This document shows, piece by piece, positions 37,119 to 45,023 of a stretch of 64,000 bases of DNA. Origin of the DNA: Opitutia bacterium ISCC 52 (GTDB taxonomy: Bacteria; Verrucomicrobiota; Verrucomicrobiia; Opitutales; UBA2995); assembly GCA_014529675.2 (NCBI GenBank), contig CP076040.1:1240001-1304000 (forward strand). The letters run 5' to 3'. The number at the start of each line of letters is the position of its first letter. The stretch's first letter is position 1. Both the position numbers and the translations under genes were made by a program. The notes under the pieces were generated by a model, which saw only the letters and a program-made list of their open reading frames with translations, had not been told where the DNA came from and did no database searches.

Positions 37119-38756
37119 ATGAAAATCCATATTATCGATTTCCTGATTATCCTCTTGTACTTTATCGGGATCATCTCGCTTGGTTTGTGGATATCGCGAA
37201 GGCAGGCTAAAGGGGGTAGGGAATTCTTCCTGGCTAATAATTCGATGAAGTGGCCTTTCATTGGTGCCTCCTTATTCGCTACCAATATTTCCAGTCAGCA
37301 ATTTGTTGGGCAAGCTGGTTTGGCCTTTTCTGTCGGGATCATTGCCGGTGGTTTTCAGATTGTTGGGGCGACCTGTTTTATCTTTCTTTCCGTCTTTTTC
37401 ATACGCACCTACATGGGGCTGCGTTTGTCAACTTCGCCCGAGTTTTTTGAGAAACGTTACAGTGGCCGTTGCCGAACCATTGTTTCGTTCATGAACCTGA
37501 TGATGATTATTCTGGGTAACATTGCTGCCGCTTTATATGCGGGCGCATTGGTGCTAACGAATCTTCTCGGGTGGGATACGGGCGAACATGCAGAGAAGCT
37601 TTATTGGTTGTCCATTTTCTTAATTGGGATTGCTGCAGGAACTTACACCTTAATGGGAGGGCTTAAGGCCGTCATCTATTGCGATTTTGTTCAAACAGCA
37701 GTCCTTGTTTCGGGAGGAGCTTTCCTTTTGATTTTCGGAATTAATGCGATCGGTGGCTGGGATACGTTGGTAGCAGCCATCGACGGAGATGGCCGACCCA
37801 TGTGGTCTTTGTACCGGCCTTGGGATCACGACTTTGGTTGGTTACCGATGCTTACCGGTGGATTGATTTTAGGAGTGCACGGCCACTGCACAGATCATGA
37901 CTACATTCAGAGAGCTTTATCCGCAGGTAGTCTTTATCATGCGAAGATGGGTGCGCTGTTTGCAGGGATTCTGAAGACCCTGGCGCTATTTGTAATTGCT
38001 GCTCCGGGAGTCGTGGCGGCTCAATACTTTCAAGGTCAAAATACCGGAGTCATCGACAATGCTTATGTGAGCCTGCTTACGAGTGTGATGCCGATTGGTT
38101 TTCTTGGACTTTGCTTAGCGGGTTTACTCGCTGCGATCATGTCCAGTGTTGATTCTGGGCTTTGTGCCTGTGGCTCTCTCTTGGCCTACGACTTTTTTGC
38201 CAAGATCAAGAAAAATGCGACTGAACAGGAGCTGTTAAAGAAAGGGCGAATCATCATGATCGTTCTGTTGATCGCCTGTATGTTTATCGCGCCCTATATT
38301 CGTAATTTCAAAGGGCTCTTTAATTACCTGTTGGCGGTCTGGGCCTTTCTGGCTCCGGGGGTGTTCGTTACCGTGCTCTTTGGGTTGTTTTATAAAAAAT
38401 CTACTGAGAAGGCTGCCTTCTATACTTTGGTGCTTGGTTGTGTTCTAGGCTTCGCTGCTTTCTGCGTTCTAAGTCTGCCAGGTCTTGAAGGAGTAAAGAA
38501 TAGCCTGCCTGCCTTTTATCAGAACAAGCTCAATCTCTCTCCTGTAATCACAGCACTCTGTGCATTGACCATGTATTTGGTTAGCAATTACGGCGGAAGA
38601 ACCGAGCAAGACTATACCAACTTACTTCAAGTGAAGAACCTGTCCGAAGACTTAACCATGAGCGATGAGGAGACAAAAAAATACCGTCGCTTCATGGTTG
38701 TGCTGATCGGCTTTCTTCTAGTCGTAATTGCCTGCTTCTCGCCGCTGTTTTTTTAG
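37119..38756 (+). CDS. Sodium:solute symporter (SSS/SGLT family)
   Basis: 545-residue inner-membrane transporter with about 13-14 helices. It begins IIDFLIILLYFIGIISLGLW and has the SGLT-type stretch GREFFLANNSMKWPFIGASLFATNISSQQFVG, the GTYTLMGGLKAVIYCDFVQT block, and AAIMSSVDSGLCACGSLLAYDFF. Family members import sugars with Na+. Its place just after an alpha-L-fucosidase suggests fucose or another released sugar as substrate. A hairpin follows the stop. Confidence 0.93.
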   Translation: MKIHIIDFLIILLYFIGIISLGLWISRRQAKGGREFFLANNSMKWPFIGASLFATNISSQQFVGQAGLAFSVGIIAGGFQIVGATCFIFLSVFFIRTYMGLRLSTSPEFFEKRYSGRCRTIVSFMNLMMIILGNIAAALYAGALVLTNLLGWDTGEHAEKLYWLSIFLIGIAAGTYTLMGGLKAVIYCDFVQTAVLVSGGAFLLIFGINAIGGWDTLVAAIDGDGRPMWSLYRPWDHDFGWLPMLTGGLILGVHGHCTDHDYIQRALSAGSLYHAKMGALFAGILKTLALFVIAAPGVVAAQYFQGQNTGVIDNAYVSLLTSVMPIGFLGLCLAGLLAAIMSSVDSGLCACGSLLAYDFFAKIKKNATEQELLKKGRIIMIVLLIACMFIAPYIRNFKGLFNYLLAVWAFLAPGVFVTVLFGLFYKKSTEKAAFYTLVLGCVLGFAAFCVLSLPGLEGVKNSLPAFYQNKLNLSPVITALCALTMYLVSNYGGRTEQDYTNLLQVKNLSEDLTMSDEETKKYRRFMVVLIGFLLVVIACFSPLFF

Positions 38757-38784
38757 GAATGGGATGAAGTTTTAATCGTAGGGC

Positions 38785-38800
38785 TCGATGCTTGCATCGA
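38785..38800. terminator. Hairpin after the symporter gene
   Basis: TCGATGC-TT-GCATCGA is a 7-bp stem with a 2-nt loop (probably 4 nt in practice), 28 bp after the symporter stop. There is no clear T-run, so it may belong to the repeat element next to it rather than being a terminator. Confidence 0.4.
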
Positions 38801-38847
38801 TGCCTGTCTTGGTCGTTTGGATGTCTTCGAGGGATTTTTCTTTCTTA

Positions 38848-38916
38848 GGTAGGGCGGGATCGCCGAGCCCGCCGTTGGTGAAAGAGCTTCGGACGGCTCG
38901 GCGATCCGTCCCTACC
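38848..38916. repeat. REP-like inverted repeat pair
   Basis: Two 26-bp arms (38848-38873 and 38891-38916) are inverted copies of each other with about four mismatches. Both contain GGATCGCCGAGCC and end in GGTAGGG/CCCTACC. Each arm is itself partly palindromic. The layout of two REP-type units facing each other with a short spacer resembles REPIN elements mobilised by RAYT transposases. The 330-bp gap 38757-39085 holds no gene. Confidence 0.65.
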
Positions 38917-39009
38917 CAAAACCTATATTGTATAGAACACGCTCATTGAGTTGTTCGGATCAAAGATTCGGAAAAGATGTGTATAAGGTCCTAGCAAGAT
39001 GCCTGTGCT

Positions 39010-39025
39010 ACTTTAACAATTAAGT
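39010..39025. promoter_or_regulatory. Candidate operator upstream of lacI (autoregulation)
   Basis: ACTTTAACAATTAAGT, 61 bp before the GTG start of the LacI-type gene. It is 14/16 identical to the motif at 33397. Confidence 0.65.
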
Positions 39026-39085
39026 AATTTAGTTGTTTCAGCTTGTACTATCTTCACACTGCTGGAGAACATTACGAACTACTCT

Positions 39086-40162
39086 GTGAAGAACTCTCCC
39101 CAAAGAGTGCGACTAAAGGATATTGCGGAAAAGGCTGATTTGAGCGTCGCCGCAGTTTCCATGGCACTGAAAAACCACCGGTCTCTGCCCACCGACACGA
39201 TCGACAGAGTAAAGGCTTTGGCCGATGAAATGGGCTATGCGCCCGACCCTGCTTTATCTGCTCTGGCCGCCCATAGGAGTCGCTTGCGTGTCACAAAAGA
39301 CTTTTCGGTGATTGGCTTGGTATCGAACTGGTCAAGCGAAGATGGCTGGAGTCAATTGCCCAGTGCTCAGGAGGTCATAGAAGGTGCCAAGGCTCGTGCT
39401 CTTGAGTTGGGCTTCACCATCCATCATATGTGGTCGAAGTCTGAAAATCTCTCTCCTTCTCGATTTGATCAGATACTTCAGGCCCGTGGAATTCGTGGTC
39501 TTATCTTGGCCCCCTTTGAAGATCCGGAAGATCGCCTTGAATTTGATTGGAATCAGTACTCGGTGGTGACTGTCGAGAAGCCCTTTAACTATACGCACTT
39601 TCACCATATTATTCAGAATCATTACTCCGACCTATTGTTGGCCTGGCAAAAGATTCGTGAGAGAGGGTATCAGCGAATTGGGCTTGTTGTGCGCGAAGAT
39701 TTATCAAATCGATGGGGGCATCAGTGGGAGTCTGCTCACAGCTTGGCCCAGTTTTCCGCCAATACGCGGGAAGAGACCATTCCTACGCTGCAATTGAAAG
39801 GAACCGAGAAAGATGAACACACGAATATGGTGAAGTCCTGGCTTCAGCTTTTTAAACCTGAAGCAGTGATCAGTCGCTGCGATTGTTTCTTTGAAGCTAC
39901 AACTGATCTAGGCCTTAAAATTCCAGATGATATAGGGTACGTCAGTCTGAATGTCACGGATGATGTCGAAGGCGTTTCAGGGATTCATCAACATCGAGAT
40001 TTGATGGGTGCAACGGCGGTCGATGTTTTAAATAGTCTGCTCCAGCGAAATTTCCGAGGAGAACACGAAGTGTCTGTGGGCACTCAAGTGGATGGTTCCT
40101 GGAAAGATGGAAATACGTTACTCCATCAATTTTCGATTCAATCAGATCATGCGACTAGCTAA
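39086..40162 (+). CDS. LacI-family transcriptional regulator
   Basis: 358 residues from a GTG start. The N-terminal LacI helix-turn-helix and hinge helix (VRLKDIAEKADLSVAAVSMA and LKNHRSLPTDTIDRVKALAD) are followed by a periplasmic-binding-protein-like effector domain (FSVIGLVSNWSSEDGWSQLP to DDIGYVSLNVTDDVEGVSGI). It is probably the sugar-responsive repressor of the neighbouring receptor, sulfatase and fucosidase genes; related 16-bp motifs occur upstream of those genes and of lacI itself. The next gene starts inside its 3' end. Confidence 0.92.
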   Translation: MKNSPQRVRLKDIAEKADLSVAAVSMALKNHRSLPTDTIDRVKALADEMGYAPDPALSALAAHRSRLRVTKDFSVIGLVSNWSSEDGWSQLPSAQEVIEGAKARALELGFTIHHMWSKSENLSPSRFDQILQARGIRGLILAPFEDPEDRLEFDWNQYSVVTVEKPFNYTHFHHIIQNHYSDLLLAWQKIRERGYQRIGLVVREDLSNRWGHQWESAHSLAQFSANTREETIPTLQLKGTEKDEHTNMVKSWLQLFKPEAVISRCDCFFEATTDLGLKIPDDIGYVSLNVTDDVEGVSGIHQHRDLMGATAVDVLNSLLQRNFRGEHEVSVGTQVDGSWKDGNTLLHQFSIQSDHATS

Positions 40163-40847
40163 GACCACTTCTTCGATTATAGGTTTTATTCTGGTTTGTC
40201 ATTGGCAGCTAGCCAGCGCTTACGAGCCCATCAAGGCAGACAAGGGCCTACTACTCTTTGAGGATGACTTCTCCAGATCCGAACTGGGACACGGGTGGAC
40301 CAGCCATCCTAATTCGTTTTTTATAGAGGGGTCGGCCATGAGAGCCACGCAGCTGAAGGATGCCGGACATGGTGCAGTTACCCGTGCGATATTCGATTTT
40401 AAGGACGTTTGGATTTCTTTTGATTTCAAATACGCAGGAGGGGAGCGCTTTAATTTTGTGGTCGATGATAAAAATGACAAAAGCGTGCATGCGGGTCACA
40501 TTTGTAGGCTGACTCTGAACAAGGGCCGAGTGATTGTGCAGGATGATAAAACGGGGACCATGAACCTGAAGATCCGAAGTCAACGGTTGGCAGGTGATTC
40601 CTCTCCAGAATTAGAAAAGCTACTGGAGACCAAGCACTCCGAGATCGACTTCGAGTTCAAAGATGAGCAGTGGTATCACATGGATGTGCTGATTAAGGGT
40701 GATCGCATGGAAGTCCATTTGGACGGGAAATTCCTGCTTGGGCACCAGTCTGAAGGCTTCGCTCATCCCACTAAAACTCAGTTTGGTTTCACTGTGACCG
40801 GGCAGTCCATTTACTACGACAATGTCGTAGCCTGGAGCCTGAAATAG
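40149..40847 (+). CDS. Secreted concanavalin-fold protein (DUF1080-like)
   Basis: 232 residues from the ATG at 40149, overlapping lacI by 14 bp. A signal peptide (MRLAKTTSSIIGFILVCHWQ to ASA) precedes a single jelly-roll domain: LLLFEDDFSRSELGHGWTSH, then WISFDFKYAGGERFNFVVDD, WYHMDVLIKGDRMEVHLDGK and YYDNVVAW. The fold resembles LamG/3-keto-disaccharide hydrolase (DUF1080) domains of Planctomycetes and Verrucomicrobia. It may bind or process glycan in the periplasm; catalytic residues are not evident. Confidence 0.75.
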   Translation: MRLAKTTSSIIGFILVCHWQLASAYEPIKADKGLLLFEDDFSRSELGHGWTSHPNSFFIEGSAMRATQLKDAGHGAVTRAIFDFKDVWISFDFKYAGGERFNFVVDDKNDKSVHAGHICRLTLNKGRVIVQDDKTGTMNLKIRSQRLAGDSSPELEKLLETKHSEIDFEFKDEQWYHMDVLIKGDRMEVHLDGKFLLGHQSEGFAHPTKTQFGFTVTGQSIYYDNVVAWSLK

Positions 40848-40965
40848 GATTCAGCTAGTTTTCCAAATTTTCGGTCCTATAAGTTTCCCGGAATCCCTAA
40901 AAAAAACTCTCGAAAGAGGCCTTGACAGCTTCCGAAAGCTTTACAGAACTAGTCGGCTTACTAGT

Positions 40966-41042
40966 GCATCCCTAGCTCAATTGGATAGAGCACCTGACTA
41001 CGGATCAGGAGGTTGCAGGTTCGACTCCTGCGGGGTGTGCCA
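40966..41042 (+). tRNA. tRNA-Arg (anticodon ACG)
   Basis: 77-nt cloverleaf with encoded CCA. Acceptor GCATCCC pairs with GGGGTGT. The D-arm contains AGCTCAATTGGATAGAGC. The anticodon stem-loop is CCTGA-CTACGGA-TCAGG with ACG at positions 34-36. The T-arm is GCAGG-TTCGACT-CCTGC. It reads CGN arginine codons after A34 to I34 editing. The accessory island starts immediately downstream, so the gene is a likely integration site. Confidence 0.97.
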
Positions 41043-41056
41043 TTTTATGTCCTGAA

Positions 41057-41088
41057 ACCCCTTTGAAATGGGGATTTTTTGTTTTTTG
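41057..41088 (+). terminator. Terminator after tRNA-Arg
   Basis: CCCC (41058-41061) pairs with GGGG (41070-41073), with partial extension through TT/AA in the loop, followed by ATTTTTTGTTTTTT. It starts 15 bp after the tRNA. Confidence 0.65.
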
Positions 41089-41140
41089 GCTTATCCCGCA
41101 TAAAATCCGCATAAACAGCCCCTAAAGAATCTACCCCTAT

Positions 41141-41332
41141 TCACTGCGGTTTATCATCCGGAAACCAGGTGTTCATTCCTGTATCACAGCAGCCGTCAAA
41201 CAAACACGCTTCAGCCTGCTCATTACTCACGTATCCACGGTCGTCCTTTACCCGATCGACGATCGATTCGACGATGCCGTCCAGGGCGATCTTGTTGACC
41301 CCTCGGACCTCGTCTTCTTGGACGGCTAGCAT
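41141..41332 (-). CDS. Hypothetical small acidic protein, possibly a fragment
   Basis: 63 codons from ATG 41332 (MLAVQEDEVRGVNKIALDGI, then VESIVDRVKDDRGYVSNEQA). Not recognised. The open frame extends upstream without a stop to about 41410 as ATIPDGGNRLRKPSHVSR, so the real start may be further up or lost. An overlapping frame begins MDNEESEVLEGLRSP, so a frameshift is possible. Composition is protein-like; the function is unknown. Confidence 0.35.
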   Translation of the reverse strand: MLAVQEDEVRGVNKIALDGIVESIVDRVKDDRGYVSNEQAEACLFDGCCDTGMNTWFPDDKPQ

Positions 41333-41516
41333 CCTCGATACATGGCTAGGTTTCCGGAGACGGTTACCTCCATCGGGGATCGTAGCCCCTCGAGCACTTC
41401 ACTTTCTTCGTTGTCCATTCACTACCTCTACCAATCAACCTGCTGCCAATTCAATTTTAAAGAAAGTCCATCGAAGCAAAAAAATAAATTGCAGAATTAC
41501 ACATCCGACATAAATA

Positions 41517-41687
41517 TCAGACTTGAGCTGCATAAGCTCCTAACTCTTGCTCTGCCAACGCTTTCGTCTCTTCAAACTTTTCAGCCCAACCCGAGAATGA
41601 AACCGAACAAACGACAATAGCCGCGAGGCAACTTACAAATCGGGAGGCAGTGGAAAACATAGCGCGGATCATATCTTCTTTTGACAT
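41517..41687 (-). pseudogene. Sel1-type secreted protein, N-terminal fragment
   Basis: 56 codons: MSKEDMIRAMFSTASRFVSC, then a hydrophobic stretch and AEKFEETKALAEQELGAYAAQV before a TGA. The signal peptide followed by a helix starting a Sel1-like repeat resembles the start of the intact Sel1 protein at 44541-45023. The DNA just upstream of both starts is also similar (CTTTTGACAT followed by GCTACG). It is probably a broken paralogue. Confidence 0.45.
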
Positions 41688-41721
41688 CACAGCTACGCCC
41701 CATTAAGCTCTCTTTTCACCT

Positions 41722-42195
41722 ATGAGATTATTCTCCTTCATCCTACTCCTTCTCAGTCTCTCGCAAGCGGTCTTCTCCCATTCGGGCCGCACCGATTCAA
41801 AAGGGGGACATTGGGATCGGAAGGCAGGAACGTATCACTACCACAATCAGGGAACCACGCCAAGAACCTCTGTTCCCAACTCCCCTAAAGCGTATTCAGA
41901 AAGCTTTTACCAAGAGCTATATGCCAAAAAGCTAGGAGGCAGGACTGAAGTGACTATGCCTGATGGCACTCGCTGCGACATCCTAACGGACACACACGCC
42001 ATTGAAGTGGACTTTGCGGACAAATGGGCAGAGGCCATTGGACAGAGTCTTAATTACGCTATGCAGACAGGCAAGAAGGCTGGCATTGTTCTGGTGCTTA
42101 AAGACAAGGGTGATGAGAAGCACTTGGAGAGACTCAGGAAGATGGCAAGACACTACTCAATGGACATTGAGATTTTTCCGCATAGAGCATTCTAA
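41722..42195 (+). CDS. Secreted YHYH-motif protein with a nuclease-like C-terminal domain
   Basis: 157 residues. A signal peptide (to AVFS) is followed at the mature N-terminus by the YHYH signature HSGRTDSKGGHWDRKAGTYH ending in YHN. The second domain (about residues 70-155) reads TEVTMPDGTRCDILTDTHAI, then EVDFADKWAEAIGQSLNYAM and GIVLVLKDKGDEKHLERLR. The D-x13-E-x-D pattern with a following helix and GIVLVL strand resembles a small PD-(D/E)XK nuclease core. That activity is inferred. A fossil of the YHYH part lies at 46146-46187. Confidence 0.65.
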   Translation: MRLFSFILLLLSLSQAVFSHSGRTDSKGGHWDRKAGTYHYHNQGTTPRTSVPNSPKAYSESFYQELYAKKLGGRTEVTMPDGTRCDILTDTHAIEVDFADKWAEAIGQSLNYAMQTGKKAGIVLVLKDKGDEKHLERLRKMARHYSMDIEIFPHRAF

Positions 42196-42290
42196 ACTGG
42201 CTTTACAGGATTAAGATAACTCTTGCTGTTTCTTTCGGCCCTATGTAGAATAGTTTATCAAATTCATATAGCTAATGTTAACCTGAAAGT

Positions 42291-43034
42291 ATGGAAACTG
42301 AGAAAAGAAATCTAAATAAAGTTAAGCTGTACGTGGCGGCATACACTCTTCTACCGTTCGGGACATTTCTTCTGTACGCAAGACTGGCACAGAAACCTTT
42401 AGATGTGGTTCTACCAATCATCCTCGCTTTTGGAGCTGCAGTAATAATTTGGTCATTTGCAGCGTTTTTTTTGATAAAATGGCTCAAATTAGATCTTTAC
42501 TTCAAAGTTTCAAATGTAGTTTTCAAAAATGTTAGTCTAGCTATCCTGACCCTTCTAGCTCTTGTTTTCTTTTTCATTTTTAATTCTTACTCTGAGTCAG
42601 GTCAGATGGCGGATGATTTTCCCGAGACTAGCGATACCCAATTATCCGGAATTAAGCAAGTTGCCGCCGCTGGAGCGCTGTCTGTAGGGCTTTTTTCTTG
42701 GTATGCTATTGTATCCTTAACAACACTACTAATAGATTATTTTAAAAAACTATATAAAGTCACTAGTAACAAACTTCCGGAAGTTCAAAAATATGCAAAG
42801 GATCAATATGATCAATCCAGCCTTCCTCTTAAGAAGAAACTAACGAGAGAAAAGCTACTCGCTGAGTTAGCGGATCTTGGTGAGGTTGAGCCAGAAAAAC
42901 GTGCGTTCACAAAAGCCGATTATCAGTCCAAGAAAAAAGACATCGATGAAATTGCTGATTTGGAGCGTGAGCTTAAGATCAAAAAGCTTGAGAAAGAGCT
43001 CCGTGAACTTAAAGATGATTCACCACCCAGCTGA
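42291..43034 (+). CDS. Hypothetical multi-pass membrane protein with charged coiled-coil tail
   Basis: 247 residues. There are about four hydrophobic segments (YVAAYTLLPFGTFLLYARL, VVLPIILAFGAAVIIWSFAA, VSLAILTLLALVFFFIFNS, AAGALSVGLFSWYAIVSLTT), then a basic/acidic cytoplasmic tail ending in a coiled coil (ADLERELKIKKLEKELRELK). Not recognised; no enzyme motif seen. It stands alone between the YHYH gene and a convergent phage-like gene. Confidence 0.6.
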   Translation: METEKRNLNKVKLYVAAYTLLPFGTFLLYARLAQKPLDVVLPIILAFGAAVIIWSFAAFFLIKWLKLDLYFKVSNVVFKNVSLAILTLLALVFFFIFNSYSESGQMADDFPETSDTQLSGIKQVAAAGALSVGLFSWYAIVSLTTLLIDYFKKLYKVTSNKLPEVQKYAKDQYDQSSLPLKKKLTREKLLAELADLGEVEPEKRAFTKADYQSKKKDIDEIADLERELKIKKLEKELRELKDDSPPS

Positions 43035-43169
43035 TAAGACAGTGTTATGGTGGTTATTGGCTTGTTGGCCGAATTGTTTGGTGAATGGGATAAAAAGGAG
43101 ATGCGAGGACGTGGGGGAACCCAAAGACCCCCAAGCTCAAAGAACAAAATGCCGTGGGACTGATAGCCA

Positions 43170-43712
43170 TTAGCCCACCATTTGTCCCATCCGTTCTCGC
43201 ACCTTAGCTAGCGTCTTCTCATAGTCTTCTTGGCTAACAACATTCCTAGTGAACGTTGTCTCTTTCCTCCGCTCCTCAATTCGGTGAGCTTGTTGCCAGC
43301 TCTTCTCTTTTGCCGTCGATACGTAATACACATCGCGGAAGTTGGGCTTCAATTTTCCGCTCTCCATACGCTCCCTGACATCCTCAATGATGTCCTCCTC
43401 AAGGCTGTGCAAATTAAGGAATAGCTCCTTGGAAAGCCTCGCCCCAACTTCGGCCCATTTACCCAAATGATCAGCGTACTCCATCAAGGTTTTCTTGATG
43501 GTTTTGTGGCAGATTTTGTGTCGCTTTACCATTTGGCTCTGACTCACGCCTAGACAAAACAGGTAGAGGATTAACCCAACCTTCTCAGGGTTCATCCTGC
43601 TCAAACTCTTAACACGCTCCTCCTGCTTCTTGCTCGCGTACTCATGCACCGCATCAGCGATACTCTCCTTCAACCCTGTGGCTTCCAATATCAAGGTACC
43701 ATTATAGCACAT
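43170..43712 (-). CDS. Phage-like helix-turn-helix protein
   Basis: 180 residues. The central stretch GLILYLFCLGVSQSQMVKRH and KICHKTIKKTLMEYADHLG reads like a helix-turn-helix. The C-terminus EKSWQQAHRIEERRKETTFT resembles the linker of small terminase or DNA-packaging proteins, but no family can be named. It is on the same strand as the terminase genes at 55.6-56.7 kb, so it may come from the same prophage. Starts at ATG 43712. Confidence 0.5.
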   Translation of the reverse strand: MCYNGTLILEATGLKESIADAVHEYASKKQEERVKSLSRMNPEKVGLILYLFCLGVSQSQMVKRHKICHKTIKKTLMEYADHLGKWAEVGARLSKELFLNLHSLEEDIIEDVRERMESGKLKPNFRDVYYVSTAKEKSWQQAHRIEERRKETTFTRNVVSQEDYEKTLAKVRERMGQMVG

Positions 43713-43798
43713 GAACGCCGTGATTGCCCTTGGAAACCCATCCCCTAGGGCAGAAAATTAATCTTCTATGAGGAGGCTTCAGATGGTAATTCTTCTGA

Positions 43799-44332
43799 AT
43801 GAACATTGATCTAAAAAGTGTCTTCTTCGGAGCTTTGCTCGGAGGAGTTTTTGTTGCCGCAGTTTTATCTCTTATGGCTCCCAAATCTGATGGTAATCAG
43901 GCTTATGGTGTCAAACAGGGAGTTATTCTCAAAGGAGGACCGTATTTTAATGAGCAGGAGCAAGTCCTCAATGCATTTGTTGAAGCCTTTGTGGAAGGAA
44001 ATGCGGAAGACTGTTCAGAATTATATAGTGAAGATACAATTTATATGATTCCAGAAACTCCTGTTTTAGAAGGAAGAGATGCCGTCTTTGAGAGTTATAA
44101 AGAATTTTTTAATAACAGAGAATACGAGATTATAGAGATGAAGGAGCCTGTATCAGAAGTTATTAATTTTGGAGACTGGGCTGTGATTAGAGGTACTGGA
44201 ATGGATAAAATCAGATCAACAGACGGAAAAGAGTCTGAGAAGACTTACAAATGGATGATACTTAGTCAGAAGCAAGGTGATGGATCATGGAAAATGAAAT
44301 GGGACATTTTTAATTATGACGCTAATTATTAG
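43799..44332 (+). CDS. Membrane-anchored SnoaL/NTF2-like protein
   Basis: 177 residues. An N-terminal membrane helix (VFFGALLGGVFVAAVLSLMA) is followed by an NTF2-like alpha-beta cone: EQEQVLNAFVEAFVEGNAED, then YSEDTIYMIPETPVLEGRDA, WAVIRGTGMDK and the terminal WKMKWDIFN. SnoaL-like domains bind small ligands or act as cyclases/isomerases; no catalytic pair can be assigned. AT-rich compared with the flanking core genes. Function in the island unknown. Confidence 0.65.
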   Translation: MNIDLKSVFFGALLGGVFVAAVLSLMAPKSDGNQAYGVKQGVILKGGPYFNEQEQVLNAFVEAFVEGNAEDCSELYSEDTIYMIPETPVLEGRDAVFESYKEFFNNREYEIIEMKEPVSEVINFGDWAVIRGTGMDKIRSTDGKESEKTYKWMILSQKQGDGSWKMKWDIFNYDANY

Positions 44333-44479
44333 TTGTTGTAGATTTGAAAGAGTGAGTAGCTATCCCATTTTTTGACATCCAAACTGTAGAGTCTTGGAAG
44401 CATGATGGTAGTGTTTCTGGTGGAGATTGGGAGCTAAATGGCAATTGGCATCAAAGGCACTAAGTAATACCGACAAATA

Positions 44480-44496
44480 GAGGGGAGCGGCCCCTC
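44480..44496. terminator. Short hairpin between convergent SnoaL-like and Sel1-like genes
   Basis: GAGGGG (44480-44485) pairs with CCCCTC (44491-44496) around AGCGG. There is no T-run. A similar GAGCGG/CCGCTC hairpin with the shared AGCGGCC core occurs at 45624-45647. Confidence 0.3.
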
Positions 44497-44540
44497 CTAA
44501 AGAACCGTCCCTCACATGCATTCATTATGCTGCCTAAGGT

Positions 44541-45023
44541 TCACCCTCCCAGCATATTTGGGTGCTTCTTAATAATTTCCCCCAGTATCTGTACAGACTG
44601 TTCCATCTGCTCTTCCGTGAGTTCCTCCTTCAGTTTTGTCAATATTTGCTCCGCACCTTCAATGTGTTTTGCAAAAGCTACTATGGCCCAAACTCGGGCA
44701 GCAACTCTGTCTTTCTCTATCCCCTCGCCGTTAAAGTGCATTTGTGATAAATAGAAAGCAGAACTACCGTCTCCTTCCCTTGCGGCTAGGTTGAACCAAA
44801 GAACTGCTTGCACACTGTCTTTCTCCGCCCCCCAGCCATCTCGGTAAATAGTACCCATCGCCCACATTGAATCAACGTGGCCTGCCTGAGCTGCCTCTCT
44901 AAATAAAGCTACTCTCTCCTCTGATGGCGGCTGATCCTTTTCTTCAGCCAAACAAAAATTAAGTAGCAGGCAACTAACCAGTGATAAAACTAAGGGCTTA
45001 GGAAGCATACCAGCTTTTGACAT
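44541..45023 (-). CDS. Sel1-repeat secreted protein
   Basis: 160 residues. A signal peptide (LVLSLVSCLLLNFCLA) is followed by Sel1-like (TPR-type) repeats: ALFREAAQAGHVDSMWAMGT, then IYRDGWGAEKDSVQAVLWFN and LAAREGDGSSAFYLSQMHFN. The A-x-x-G-x-G/D-x-A-x-W-x-x-A-A spacing is characteristic. Such proteins are exported adaptors for protein-protein contacts. The C-terminal helix is EELTEEQMEQSVQILGEI. A broken relative lies at 41517-41687. Confidence 0.8.
   Translation of the reverse strand: MSKAGMLPKPLVLSLVSCLLLNFCLAEEKDQPPSEERVALFREAAQAGHVDSMWAMGTIYRDGWGAEKDSVQAVLWFNLAAREGDGSSAFYLSQMHFNGEGIEKDRVAARVWAIVAFAKHIEGAEQILTKLKEELTEEQMEQSVQILGEIIKKHPNMLGG

Noticed and set aside
40922-40950. Perfect TTGACA promoter for tRNA-Arg
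   Set aside because: The -35 hexamer is present, but no acceptable -10 box occurs at the right spacing before the tRNA.
41169-41513. 114-codon forward frame after tRNA-Arg
   Set aside because: Ser/Thr/Pro-rich translation with no motif; the opposite strand reads more like protein.
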